From an uncultured Verrucomicrobiota bacterium (GTDB lineage Bacteria; Verrucomicrobiota; Verrucomicrobiia; Limisphaerales; UBA9464), in the NCBI GenBank assembly GCA_903922605.1, contig CAIXUG010000075.1, forward strand, positions 1-38,612: a stretch of DNA of 38,612 bases. Direction: 5' to 3'. Shown one piece after another: positions 22,476 to 30,334 of this stretch. The notes under the pieces were generated by a model. That model ran no database searches and had not been told where the DNA came from. It worked only from the letters and a program-made list of their open reading frames with translations. How positions within the stretch are numbered: position 1 is the first letter of the stretch; the number at the start of each line of letters is the position of its first letter. A program made the position numbers and the translations under genes.

Positions 22476-23726
22476 TCAGGACTTTGAGGAAAAAACCCGG
22501 CGATGTTCCGCTAAAAATGCCGGTTCTGGAAAAACTGCCTCTTCAGGCAAGCACAATGCTTCGCCGGCATAGGCGCCGAAGTTCTCAGACATAGCACGCT
22601 GCGACAGTTCAGATTGAAGTCGCGGCGAAATCATAAGTCGCAACTGTTCGTCGAACGTGATGAGATATTGGTCGAACGCCGCATCATGAAGACGTGAAAG
22701 CGACAGACCGTTACGAACATTTAAGCGCTCCTTATCATGACTTCCCCATGGAAGAATGTGCGATGCCACCAATAGTGCGCGCACACTCAGTCCCGTCACT
22801 CCGCAGCGCCCGCCAAAGTTATTCAGCACGGCATTACGGAAATACTCTTGTCCACGCCGTAACTTGACGCTTCCGATCGTTTCCGTGGGTCCGGTCGGCG
22901 GTCGTCGATGGACGAGAAAGCCTTCTTGGGCTCGCACTTCCAGCTCACTCTCTTCATCGACTTCAAACAATTTGCGGAGTAATCCCTCACTGGCCGGGAC
23001 AGCTTCATTTGGATCATTGTAAAATTCCGCCCATACGGTTCGATCAAGCTCGCTAGCTCCCTTCAGACCTTTTATTCCGCGCAATTTCAGCGCGGGATCG
23101 AGCGAAGCGAAATTGCTGAGTTTCATCGCGACACTACCCTCACTGCGTTCTAGTCTTCTCGCCAATTCAATGACGGCGGGGTTTCGCGCATGCAACTTCC
23201 CAAAAGTAAGTTGCTGGTAAAGATTTATTACGACCAGCAACTCATCGCGCGACCAATCCCGTCTTGGCATTTTAGTCGGCACCGATGGTTTGCCGGGAGC
23301 AGGAATTTCCACCTTCCCGACTACATTTTCATTCCGTCCGCCTGAAACCAATTTGCTTTCAACACGTCCATGCGCCCAACCCTCGCCTAGAGCAGCAACG
23401 TATTGAGGTATAGCATCCCCACGACGCCAACCAGCTGGCATAAAGACATCACCTTTATATCGCTTTTTAGCAACCTCCCAAGTGGCACCTGAAAACTTTT
23501 GAACGAGGCCTTCTTTGATCGCACGCCTCAAAGGGTAAATCTCGAATGGTTCGCCGTTTTTCGAAACCCATCCATGAGCGTTGTCAACTTCCTGAATCTT
23601 ACCCGGATTCGCCCATCGCAGCTTTGGATCGTCGTTTTTACCCTCAATTAAGGGCGGTGGAATATTCTTTAGACCTGTAGGGATAGAAACGCCCCTGCTT
23701 CCAATGCTGATGAAGTTCGAGTCCAT
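22476..23726 (-). CDS. HNH restriction-type endonuclease
   Basis: A 416-residue protein whose C-terminal 120 residues carry an HNH_2-type nuclease fold: RGQEYFRNAVLNNFGGRCGVTGL, ASHILPWGSHDKERLNVRNGL (321-341, split) and LHDAAFDQYLITFDE. H323, N339 and H347 are the likely active-site residues. The middle part (about 155-235) has DWSRDELLVVINLYQQLTFGK and SEGSVAMKLSNFASLDP, common in stand-alone HNH nucleases annotated as restriction enzymes. The N-terminal 120 residues contain a GWRRGDAIPQYV segment I cannot place. Codon use is clearly more AT-rich than around it. No methyltransferase is adjacent, so an orphan restriction or DNA-damage nuclease is likely. Confidence 0.85.
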   Translation of the reverse strand: MDSNFISIGSRGVSIPTGLKNIPPPLIEGKNDDPKLRWANPGKIQEVDNAHGWVSKNGEPFEIYPLRRAIKEGLVQKFSGATWEVAKKRYKGDVFMPAGWRRGDAIPQYVAALGEGWAHGRVESKLVSGGRNENVVGKVEIPAPGKPSVPTKMPRRDWSRDELLVVINLYQQLTFGKLHARNPAVIELARRLERSEGSVAMKLSNFASLDPALKLRGIKGLKGASELDRTVWAEFYNDPNEAVPASEGLLRKLFEVDEESELEVRAQEGFLVHRRPPTGPTETIGSVKLRRGQEYFRNAVLNNFGGRCGVTGLSVRALLVASHILPWGSHDKERLNVRNGLSLSRLHDAAFDQYLITFDEQLRLMISPRLQSELSQRAMSENFGAYAGEALCLPEEAVFPEPAFLAEHRRVFSSKS

Positions 23727-23813
23727 GAAAAGAGTCTAACTGTTGGAAACTAAGCGGCGATGAAAAACTCCTTGCCCAAACGGCAAAACCTGGCCAGGTA
23801 GTGTTGCCAGAAT

Positions 23814-24506
23814 ATGGCAAGCGAAGCTGAGCCTCTCCGCGTAGAACTGGACCCTGCGGCTGTCTTGGCCTTGGCCTTGTCACTACGGGATGCGTGCGAG
23901 CAGGCCGCTGCGAGAGAGCCACGATGGAACTTGAGCGAAAGCTACAATGGATTCGACCAGTTCATGCGTGAGCTGATGCGCGTGGCTAACCTGTTCGAGG
24001 GTTGGGCCTGCGACCACGTGGTGTTCGATGCGTTGGGCGAAGTCTGGCCGTATCTGATGGAAGACAAATTTGGTGACGCCTGCTTGAAGTGCGTCCTTCC
24101 TGACGCACTGGCCGGGTTCGATCACAACGACTGCCTAAGGGTCGCGCTTCGCCTTCGGCTACCACTTCAGGCAGACGGCGAGCTGCGTGCTCCCATAGAT
24201 GTTCGCGCGCCAAATCCAGTCGCCAGCTCAGCATTCCGTGAGCTTCGCATCCAAACCATCCGCAACGAATTCGACGACAACAGCGTGGTTCCATTCACGG
24301 TCGATGATGACCCATTCGACGTAGAATTCGGGGCACCCTATTTTGCACTATATGGGGTAGGCGATGACGGCCTATCGGAGCACATCGCCGACCGCGATAG
24401 CTATGCAGAGGCTGTGAAGCTGGCCCACAAGCTCGCTCCCGGCATCGGGTTTCCAACCCAGCCATTCACTTTTTCGGCGCGAAGCGGTCGTGGGCCCACT
24501 GTTTGA
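23814..24506 (+). CDS. Hypothetical acidic protein, C-terminus altered at an apparent junction
   Basis: A 230-residue protein I do not recognise. It is acidic, without signal peptide or membrane segment. The first half is helical (AVLALALSLRDACEQAA, FDQFMRELMRVANLFEGWACD, DALGEVWPYLMEDKFGDACL) and the second half has strand-like segments ending in FGAPYFALYGVGDD and DSYAEAVKLAHKLAPG. The last 13 codons are antisense to the final codons of the serine hydrolase gene, so the natural stop may have been lost when the segment joined the chromosome near 24465. An AATATGGC start at 23814 lacks a strong Shine-Dalgarno. Confidence 0.6.
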   Translation: MASEAEPLRVELDPAAVLALALSLRDACEQAAAREPRWNLSESYNGFDQFMRELMRVANLFEGWACDHVVFDALGEVWPYLMEDKFGDACLKCVLPDALAGFDHNDCLRVALRLRLPLQADGELRAPIDVRAPNPVASSAFRELRIQTIRNEFDDNSVVPFTVDDDPFDVEFGAPYFALYGVGDDGLSEHIADRDSYAEAVKLAHKLAPGIGFPTQPFTFSARSGRGPTV

Positions 24507-25623
24507 ACACACCCTGGGCCTTGCCGCCGTCGCCGGGGAAGCCACCGTGCTGGACCATCCACACCACCGCGTAGCCGTCGCCGGGGCGGATCTCCATGCC
24601 GGTCGCGTGCGCGCCGCCGTGGCCGAAGTTGTCGGTGCCGACCGAGAGGCCGAAGCCGTAGCTTTCGTTCACCGACGTGGGCGTCTGCCGCTTCGTGAGT
24701 TCGGCGAAGGCGGCCTTGCTCAGGTAGCGGCGGCCGTTGAGTTCGCCGCCGTTCAGCAGCATCTGGCAGAACTTCGCCGTGTCCGCCGCGGTGGAGAACA
24801 GTCCGCCGGCGGGCATCGGGTAGCGGTGCTTACGGTCGCTGAGCGGGTAGATGAGCTGGCTGATGGGGAATTCCCCGAGACCCGTCTGCGACGCGTCGGG
24901 CCGGTAGGATTTGGCGATTCGGCGGGCCTGCTTTTCCGTGGGCCAGAAGGTCGTGTCCTTCATGCCCAGCGGGCCGAGGAGGCGGCGCTGCAGGAACCGC
25001 TCGTAGGGCATCCCCGACACCACCTCGAGGATGCGGGCGGCGGTGTTGATGCCGGCATTGGAGTACTGGTAGCGGGTGCCGGGCTCCCACTGGAGCGGCG
25101 TCTTGGCGTAGCTGCGCACGGCGGCGGCGAGCGGCAGGCCGTCGAGCGTGGGCTTCTCAATGGCGGACTGGAAGGGCAGCCCGCTCATGTGGCTGAGCAC
25201 GTCGCGGATGGTGATGGGCCGGGAGGGCGCGCGCAGCACCGGTTTGCCGCCTTCCGCGCCGGCGACCATGAGCTGGCCGCGAAATTCGGGGAGGTATTTC
25301 TCCACCGCGTCGTCGAGGGCGATCTTGCCCTCGTCCACGAGCATGAGCACGGCGGTGGCGGTCATGGCCTTGGTCTGCGAGGCGATCCAGAAGAGCGTGT
25401 CGGGGGTCATGGGCTTCTGCGCCGCGATATCGGCGAAGCCCACGCACTCGACATCGAGCACGCGCTCGGGATTGATGACGAGGGCGACGGCGCCGGCGAG
25501 TTCATGGCGATCCACAAACGGCTGGAGCAGCGGCGCGACCGTGGCGGACGGCTCGGCCCGGAGCGGTGAGACGACCGCAGCGGCCACGGCAACAAGGGCG
25601 AGCAGACGGCGAACGAGGTGCAT
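24466..25623 (-). CDS. Exported serine hydrolase, beta-lactamase/class C-like
   Basis: A 385-residue serine hydrolase of the penicillin-binding, beta-lactamase and esterase fold. ATG 25623 gives a proper signal peptide (MHLVRRLLALVAVAAAVV, ending LRA); the upstream ATG at 25659 lies in a heptad array. The active-site motifs are SQTK (S82 to K85), YSN (187-189) and HGG (H335). Flanking segments such as LFWIASQTKAMTATAVLML and YLPEF are typical. It is probably periplasmic; it may be an esterase or D-aminopeptidase-like enzyme rather than a true resistance beta-lactamase. Stands alone. Its 3' end overlaps the convergent unknown gene by 41 bp. Confidence 0.87.
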   Translation of the reverse strand: MHLVRRLLALVAVAAAVVSPLRAEPSATVAPLLQPFVDRHELAGAVALVINPERVLDVECVGFADIAAQKPMTPDTLFWIASQTKAMTATAVLMLVDEGKIALDDAVEKYLPEFRGQLMVAGAEGGKPVLRAPSRPITIRDVLSHMSGLPFQSAIEKPTLDGLPLAAAVRSYAKTPLQWEPGTRYQYSNAGINTAARILEVVSGMPYERFLQRRLLGPLGMKDTTFWPTEKQARRIAKSYRPDASQTGLGEFPISQLIYPLSDRKHRYPMPAGGLFSTAADTAKFCQMLLNGGELNGRRYLSKAAFAELTKRQTPTSVNESYGFGLSVGTDNFGHGGAHATGMEIRPGDGYAVVWMVQHGGFPGDGGKAQGVFKQWAHDRFAPKK

Positions 25624-25655
25624 GGGCGCTTTGGTAGCAGAACAGGCGGGAGGGT

Positions 25656-25800
25656 GCATTTACGATTTATGATTTGCGATTTGCGATTTACGATCGGTGA
25701 TGGCTGCGAGCCGTAGGTTTCTCCCCAGCCGTAGGTTTCTCCCCTGCTGCCCGGCTGCCCGGCTCCCCGCTTCCCGGCTCGTCACTCGTCACTCGTCATT
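25656..25800. repeat. Two heptad arrays between serine hydrolase and Vsr genes
   Basis: The first array (25656-25697) is six units in strict 7-bp register: GCATTTA, CGATTTA, TGATTTG, CGATTTG, CGATTTA and CGATCGG. The second (about 25749-25800) starts with two GCCCGGCT octads, passes through CCCCGCTT and CCCGGCT, and ends in CGTCACT, CGTCACT and CGTCATT. Between them is a direct repeat of GCCGTAGGTTTCTCCCC (20-bp period). The same CGTCACT units reappear on the other side of the Vsr gene at 26508. Confidence 0.85.
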
Positions 25801-25813
25801 CTGACGGGAAGAA

Positions 25814-25909
25814 GTTGGAACAACAAAGGAACCAAGGAACAAAGCCGAAGCGAAAAAACTATCGTGCTGGCCGTCTTCCTTCGTTTCTTCGTTCCTTTGT
25901 TGTTCCAAC
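25814..25909. repeat. Inverted repeat with perfect 19-bp arms upstream of Vsr gene
   Basis: Arms GTTGGAACAACAAAGGAAC (25814-25832) and its exact reverse complement (25891-25909) continue inward for about 12 bp with mismatches. The inner sequence CCAAGGAAC relates it to the repeats at 19926 and 21091. It ends 31 bp before the Vsr start and would be a very stable leader hairpin if transcribed. Confidence 0.8.
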
Positions 25910-25940
25910 CGCATGTCATTGTTCACTCTTCACCGGTCAC

Positions 25941-26453
25941 ATGGGCGACATTTTTACCAAGGCAAAGCGGAGCGACCTGATGTCGCGCATCCGCTCGCGG
26001 GGGAATGCCGCGACCGAGATGGCGTTGGTGCGCGTCTTCCGCGCGCACGGCATCACCGGATGGCGGCGTCACCTTGAAGTGCGCGTGCCGCTGGGCAAGC
26101 CAGCCCGCCCCGTGGCCCGCGCGGCCCGGCCCTTCAGGGTGAGGCCTGATTTCGTCTTTCCGAAACTGCGGCTGGCGCTGTTTGTGGATGGTTGCTTCTG
26201 GCACGGGTGTCCCCGGCACGGCACGAAACCCCGGGGCAACGCGGCCTTCTGGCGGAAGAAATTCGCGGCCAACCGCGCCCGCGACCTCCGCGTGACACGG
26301 ATGCTCCGCCGCCACGGCTGGCGCGTCCTCCGAATCTGGGAACACGAGCTGAGATGGCCGAAGGCGAAGGCCAAGCGGCGTCCGGAAGGCACACCTATGC
26401 CCAAGGGTGAGGCGCGGCTGGTGGCCAAGTTGCGGAGGGCCAGGCTGGGCTGA
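25941..26453 (+). CDS. vsr: Vsr-like very-short-patch mismatch endonuclease
   Basis: A 170-residue protein of the family that nicks next to T:G mismatches left by deamination of 5-methylcytosine. ATG 25941 (MGDIFTKAKRSDLMSRIRSRG) fits the family N-terminus; the frame upstream runs through repeats. The active site is recognisable: E26, RPDFVF with D70, and LFVDGCFWHGCPRHG with C85, H88, C90 and H93 for metal and zinc binding; then FWRKKFAANRARD and GWRVLRIWEHEL. The PGKPD region is stretched by about 12 basic residues (ARPVARAARPFRV). No cytosine methyltransferase is in the window. The same fold also occurs in DUF559 nucleases, but the motifs fit Vsr better. Confidence 0.87.
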   Translation: MGDIFTKAKRSDLMSRIRSRGNAATEMALVRVFRAHGITGWRRHLEVRVPLGKPARPVARAARPFRVRPDFVFPKLRLALFVDGCFWHGCPRHGTKPRGNAAFWRKKFAANRARDLRVTRMLRRHGWRVLRIWEHELRWPKAKAKRRPEGTPMPKGEARLVAKLRRARLG

Positions 26454-26456
26454 GGG

Positions 26457-26563
26457 GAGTTACGAGTTACGAGTTATGAGTTGCGAATTGCGAATTCCGG
26501 AATTGCAGATCACTCGTCACTCGTCATTGGTTCCGCGCTCCCCGCTCCCCGTTCCGCGCTTTC
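26457..26563. repeat. Near-continuous heptad array between Vsr and AEC genes
   Basis: Six units in register from 26457: GAGTTAC twice, GAGTTAT, GAGTTGC, GAATTGC, GAATTCC. After a 9-bp break, eight more units run from 26508 to 26563: GATCACT, CGTCACT, CGTCATT, GGTTCCG, CGCTCCC twice, CGTTCCG, CGCTTTC. The array starts 3 bp after the Vsr stop and ends on the base before the AEC stop codon. The unit changes stepwise along the array while the 7-bp spacing is kept. Confidence 0.9.
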
Positions 26564-27508
26564 CTACAGCCCCACCGCTTTCATCCCGATCCGCAGCCAG
26601 AAGGGGATCGTGATGAAACCGACGAGCGAGGTACCGATGACGATGCGGACGGCGGTGAGCGAGTCGCCGCCGTAATGGCGGGCGAGCACGATGGGGAACA
26701 CGGCAGCGGGCATCGCGGCCTGCACCACCAGAACCTCCTTCAGCTCCTTGGAGACAGGAAGGAAGTACGCGATCAACAGCATGAAGGCCGGCAGGACCCC
26801 GAGCCGCACCACGCAGCTCCAGATGAGGGTGCGCAGGCCGAGTTCCTGCCGCAGCTCCCGTGAGGAATCGGCCAGCGTCGCACCGATGAGCACGATGCCG
26901 AGCGGGAAGCAGCACGCCCCCAGCATGTGGGCGGTGGTGAGCGTGAATTTCGGCAGCCATTCCCCCGCCCCGACCACATTGAGGGCGAGCGCCACGACCA
27001 CGGCGATGATCGGCGCGTTGATCAGCCGGCCCCACTCGCGCCAGCCGCCGCGACCGAGGGCGATGAGGCAGAGCGTCCACATGGCGGTGTCCACGCCCAG
27101 ATTGTGGACAAAGAGCACACCGGTGGTGTTGCCGGGGAAGAGCTGCTCGACCAGCGGCAGCGGCACGTAGCCGTAATTCTGAATGCCGGTGGTGGCGGCA
27201 AAGGTGCGCTGCACGGCGTCGCCCTTGAGCCCGGTACGGCGGCGCAGCAGCCAGCAGAGGCCGACCCCGAGCGCCACGCCACCAAACCCAAGGACAGGCG
27301 GCAGAAAAAGATTCTCCGGCCGGCGCAGAGCCGCATTGCCGAGCACCTTGTCGAGGATGAGCGCGGGCGTGAGGACGTTGACGACGACGCGCATGAGGCT
27401 GGCGTCGGCCTCCTCGGTGAGCCACTCGACCTTGCGCAGCACCACGCCGACCACCGCGAGGCAGAAGACGGGCAGGACCGCAGAAAGGACGGTGTAGAAC
27501 TCGTTCAC
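26564..27508 (-). CDS. AEC-family (auxin efflux carrier-like) permease
   Basis: A 314-residue integral membrane transporter with about ten hydrophobic segments in two halves, separated by a hydrophilic loop after LALNVVGAGEWLPKF. Family signatures include LPVFCLAVVGVVLRK near the N-terminus, a central TGIQNYGYVPLPL with the Asn-rich bend, and AAMPAAVFPIVLARHYGGD in the second half. Bacterial members move organic acids such as malate or malonate, or similar small anions; the substrate here is unknown. The start overlaps the stop of the upstream gene by 4 bp, so the two are translationally coupled. Confidence 0.85.
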   Translation of the reverse strand: MNEFYTVLSAVLPVFCLAVVGVVLRKVEWLTEEADASLMRVVVNVLTPALILDKVLGNAALRRPENLFLPPVLGFGGVALGVGLCWLLRRRTGLKGDAVQRTFAATTGIQNYGYVPLPLVEQLFPGNTTGVLFVHNLGVDTAMWTLCLIALGRGGWREWGRLINAPIIAVVVALALNVVGAGEWLPKFTLTTAHMLGACCFPLGIVLIGATLADSSRELRQELGLRTLIWSCVVRLGVLPAFMLLIAYFLPVSKELKEVLVVQAAMPAAVFPIVLARHYGGDSLTAVRIVIGTSLVGFITIPFWLRIGMKAVGL

Positions 27509-28071
27509 GCGAGCAGGTGCGCCACGATTTCCTCGAATTCGGCATGTTGCACCTGGCGCAGCCAGAGCACCTCGGGGTCCAGCGCGGGCTTGCGGGCGGC
27601 GGCTTCCACGAGATCCACAAAAGCGAACGGATCGAAGGCGCCGGGCCGGGTGATTTCCTTCGCGAGCGGCGCATGAACGGGCGCGGTCACCAGCGAGGGG
27701 ATACGACGTCCCAACGAAAGATGGGCCGGATGCGCGACAAAGCGGCGGAACCAGTACTTGGCGTTCCAGTAATCCGGCTCGCGCCGGTGCAGAATGCCAT
27801 GCAGCAGCGCCCCGTCCTGATCGGTCAGATCCTGGACGATGTCGTGGGCCTCATCATGGTGGTCGTGATATAGCAGGGCGGCGGCCCGGAGGCGGGCAAT
27901 CCGGTCGGCGTCAGTGACACCGGCATTGGCAAAAACGAGGGCCAGCTTGGCTTCCAGCAGACCTGGCTCCAGGACACCGCGCCGCGGCCCTTGGCCGAGT
28001 TCCGGCGGCTCGGGGGTCGCGATGGCCTGCCAAAAGGCATTGTCGCTGGAGTTGACGGACGGAGCAGTCAT
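27505..28071 (-). CDS. Conserved hypothetical protein, operon with AEC permease
   Basis: A 188-residue cytosolic protein, first gene of a two-gene operon with the AEC permease (4-bp overlap). It looks conserved rather than random: a histidine-rich segment LLYHDHHDEAHDIVQDL (about residues 67-83), then GALLHGILHRREPDYWNAKYWFRRFVAHP (split, about 87-115), with many aromatic and charged residues that could bind a metal or substrate. I recall similar annotations in Verrucomicrobia and Planctomycetes without function. A role in the metabolism of the permease's substrate is possible but only suggested by linkage. Confidence 0.7.
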   Translation of the reverse strand: MTAPSVNSSDNAFWQAIATPEPPELGQGPRRGVLEPGLLEAKLALVFANAGVTDADRIARLRAAALLYHDHHDEAHDIVQDLTDQDGALLHGILHRREPDYWNAKYWFRRFVAHPAHLSLGRRIPSLVTAPVHAPLAKEITRPGAFDPFAFVDLVEAAARKPALDPEVLWLRQVQHAEFEEIVAHLLA

Positions 28072-28200
28072 GGCGTTAAAGCGGCCGGCAGAATCCGTCG
28101 CAAGCCAGCGCGAGTCAACGCAGCGCAGCCCCGAACGGAGGGAGATTCCCGGCGAGCCTCCGGATTTGACGGGCGGAGGCGGCCAGCACAGGATGACTTC

Positions 28201-29121
28201 ATGCGTTGCCTCCCGGCCTTTCTGGTTATAAGTGCGCTGGCATCAGTGGCGCTCTTCGCGGATACGGCGGAGTTCAGACCGGTGGCCGACACGGCCATAT
28301 TCCAACAGGAGGCGCCCAACAATTTTGGCCGGCAAAATTCCCTGCCGCTGGGGACGGTGGCCAACCAGACCGCTTCCGGCCGGCTGCTGCTCCGATTCGA
28401 CCTGAGTTCCCTGCCCTTCAACGCGGTGATCACCAACGTTTCGCTGCGGATCACCGTGTTGAAGCAGGCGCAGACCCCCAAGGCGGAATCGGTGGAAGCC
28501 CATCAGCTCCTCCAGCCCTGGGGAGAAGGCACCAAGACCGGTCAGCTCGGCGCGCTGGCTTCCGCCGGTGAGGCCGATTGGACCGACCGGCTCAAAGGAC
28601 AGGCCGCCTGGGCGGGCCCGGGCGGTCAGGCGGGAACGGACTTTGCAACCGCGGCCAGCTCCTCGGCCAATCTGAGCGTGCCAGCCAATTACACTTTCAA
28701 TTCCACCGCGACGCTGGTGGCGGACGTGCAATCCTGGTTGCAGAATCCCACAAACAACTTCGGCTGGCTGCTGCTAAACGCCAATGAAAGCGTGAGGAGC
28801 AGTGCCAAACGGGTGGCTTCACGCGAAGCCGCGGTGACGCAACAGCCCCTGCTCACCGTCAGCTATTCGGTGCCGCCGCCCCCGCCTCCCGTGCCGCAGA
28901 TCACCCATGTCGCGCTCAAATCGGGCCTGCTGGAACTCGGGTTTCACGCCGAGGCTGACTTCATCTACACCGTGAGTTTCCGCGAGGCCGTCAACGTGGG
29001 TGTCTGGCAGCCCCTGACCAACGTGGTCACCCGGTTCCAGCCGGCGGATGCGGTGGTCACCGACCCCGCCGACCAGACCGGCCGCTTCTATCAGGTGAGC
29101 ATCACCGGACAGGCGGATTGA
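28201..29121 (+). CDS. Exported DNRLRE-domain protein
   Basis: A 306-residue secreted protein. ATG 28201 follows AGGA at a fitting distance and gives a signal peptide (MRCLPAFLVISALASVALF, end at ADT); the open frame further upstream overlaps the divergent gene and is not used. Residues about 22-225 form a DNRLRE/CBM96-like beta-sandwich: FRPVADTAIFQQEAPNNFG, RLLLRFDLSSLP, ITNVSLRITV, and the late VQSWLQNPTNNFGWLLLNANE. A proline run (PPPPPP) links to a C-terminal fibronectin-like domain (about 235-306). Such domains often bind polysaccharide outside the cell. The role is unknown. Confidence 0.82.
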   Translation: MRCLPAFLVISALASVALFADTAEFRPVADTAIFQQEAPNNFGRQNSLPLGTVANQTASGRLLLRFDLSSLPFNAVITNVSLRITVLKQAQTPKAESVEAHQLLQPWGEGTKTGQLGALASAGEADWTDRLKGQAAWAGPGGQAGTDFATAASSSANLSVPANYTFNSTATLVADVQSWLQNPTNNFGWLLLNANESVRSSAKRVASREAAVTQQPLLTVSYSVPPPPPPVPQITHVALKSGLLELGFHAEADFIYTVSFREAVNVGVWQPLTNVVTRFQPADAVVTDPADQTGRFYQVSITGQAD

Positions 29122-29205
29122 CCAGGGAAAAACACAAAAGTTTGGCGACTTGGCAGGGAATCGGCTTTTCGCACCGGCCTCTTCGGCATACAACGCGCCT
29201 GTCCA

Positions 29206-30156
29206 ATGAAGTTAGTCCTCAAACTGGCCCTTTATCTCGGCCTGCTGATCGTGGCGGTGGTGTTTTTCGGCAAGTTCCGGAACTCCTACCGTCAGGCACC
29301 CGTATTGAACCGGACCGAACTGAACGCCGCCGGTGGGGAGGCTCCCACCACGAATGAGGCCGTCGCAACCGAAGCAGCTGCTGCTGCGGCGGCGGTCACC
29401 GTCACCAATGAGCCGTCCGCAGTCACCAACGCCACCGAATTGGCGGGCGCGGTGACCAATCTGGTAACGACCAACGCCCTGGAAAAGGCGACGACCGCCG
29501 TCAAAAAGCCCAAAAATGCGAAACCGTCCGTGTCCGAAAAACCGGCTTCGGAGGACAAATCCTCGGCGTTCCTCTTTCTGGCCCTGTTCGTCGTGTGCCT
29601 GGTCCTGATCGCCGCACTAGCGGCCTGGGACTTCACGCAATATTTGGGCAGCCGGACCGAGCGGGCGATGATGGCTTCCGACTTCCAGCTGCCGACCGAT
29701 CCCAACTACGAGGCGGCCGAGCAGGAATGGGCCAAGGGGAACCACCTGGATGCCATCAACCTCATGCGCGAATATCTCGCGCACAACCCGAACGAGCAGC
29801 ATGCCGCCATCCGCATCGCCGAGATTTACGAGAAGGATCTGAACAACTATCTCGCCGCCGCCTTGGAACTGGAAGAAGTGCTCACCAAGAAGCTGCCCCG
29901 GGAAAAATGGGGGTGGACCGCGATCCATCTCGCCAACCTTTACTCCGGCAAGCTCAACCAGCCGCCTAAGGCGTTGGCTGTCCTGGAGCGGATCACCCGC
30001 GACTATCCCGATACTGCGGCGGCCAAGAAAGCCCGCCAACGCCTGGGACTGCCGGAGCCGGAAACGGTTCAGCCCCCGACGGAGCCGGCTGCGCCGGAAG
30101 CACCCGAAGACCAGTCTTCGGCCAACCTTCCCAAGGGTTTTCGCGCGAAGAAGTAA
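29206..30156 (+). CDS. Membrane-anchored TPR protein
   Basis: A 316-residue protein with two hydrophobic segments: residues 3-21 (signal anchor) and about 124-144 (FLFLALFVVCLVLIAALAA). Between them is an Ala/Thr/Val-rich, low-complexity linker; after the second, a TPR-type repeat region (about 160-285), for example PNYEAAEQEWAKGNHLDAINL and KALAVLERITRDYPDT. The C-terminus is Pro/Glu-rich. With both segments inserted, the TPRs would be on the same side as the N-terminus. TPRs suggest a scaffold role; partners are unknown. It ends at the bidirectional terminator shared with ftsH. Confidence 0.78.
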   Translation: MKLVLKLALYLGLLIVAVVFFGKFRNSYRQAPVLNRTELNAAGGEAPTTNEAVATEAAAAAAAVTVTNEPSAVTNATELAGAVTNLVTTNALEKATTAVKKPKNAKPSVSEKPASEDKSSAFLFLALFVVCLVLIAALAAWDFTQYLGSRTERAMMASDFQLPTDPNYEAAEQEWAKGNHLDAINLMREYLAHNPNEQHAAIRIAEIYEKDLNNYLAAALELEEVLTKKLPREKWGWTAIHLANLYSGKLNQPPKALAVLERITRDYPDTAAAKKARQRLGLPEPETVQPPTEPAAPEAPEDQSSANLPKGFRAKK

Positions 30157-30280
30157 ACGAAATCGCCTTCGATCCGGGGACCGTGAGCAGGATGCAGCGG
30201 GTTCAGCACCATCCCTTGCCCCACGTTGACTGGCGGTGAGAAAGCCGGGCAACGAGCCGGTTCAAACCAGCGACAAAGCA

Positions 30281-30314
30281 AAAGCCCCGGTGGAACTGCT
30301 CCAACCGGGGCTTT
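30281..30314. terminator. Bidirectional terminator between TPR gene and ftsH
   Basis: A perfect 11-bp stem AAAGCCCCGGT/ACCGGGGCTTT (30281-30291 and 30304-30314) with an inner GGA/TCC extension. A and T runs at the stem base serve either direction. It lies between two convergent genes, the usual place for a shared terminator. Confidence 0.8.
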
Positions 30315-30334
30315 CGTTTGAATGGAGAATCCGC

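Noticed and set aside
22105-23726. Complete type II restriction-modification system
   Set aside because: A regulator and a nuclease are present, but no DNA methyltransferase motifs (such as DPPY or PCQ) occur in any nearby frame.
24466-25623. Antibiotic-resistance beta-lactamase
   Set aside because: The SxxK/YxN/HGG pattern is shared with esterases and peptidases of the same fold; nothing here points to beta-lactam hydrolysis.
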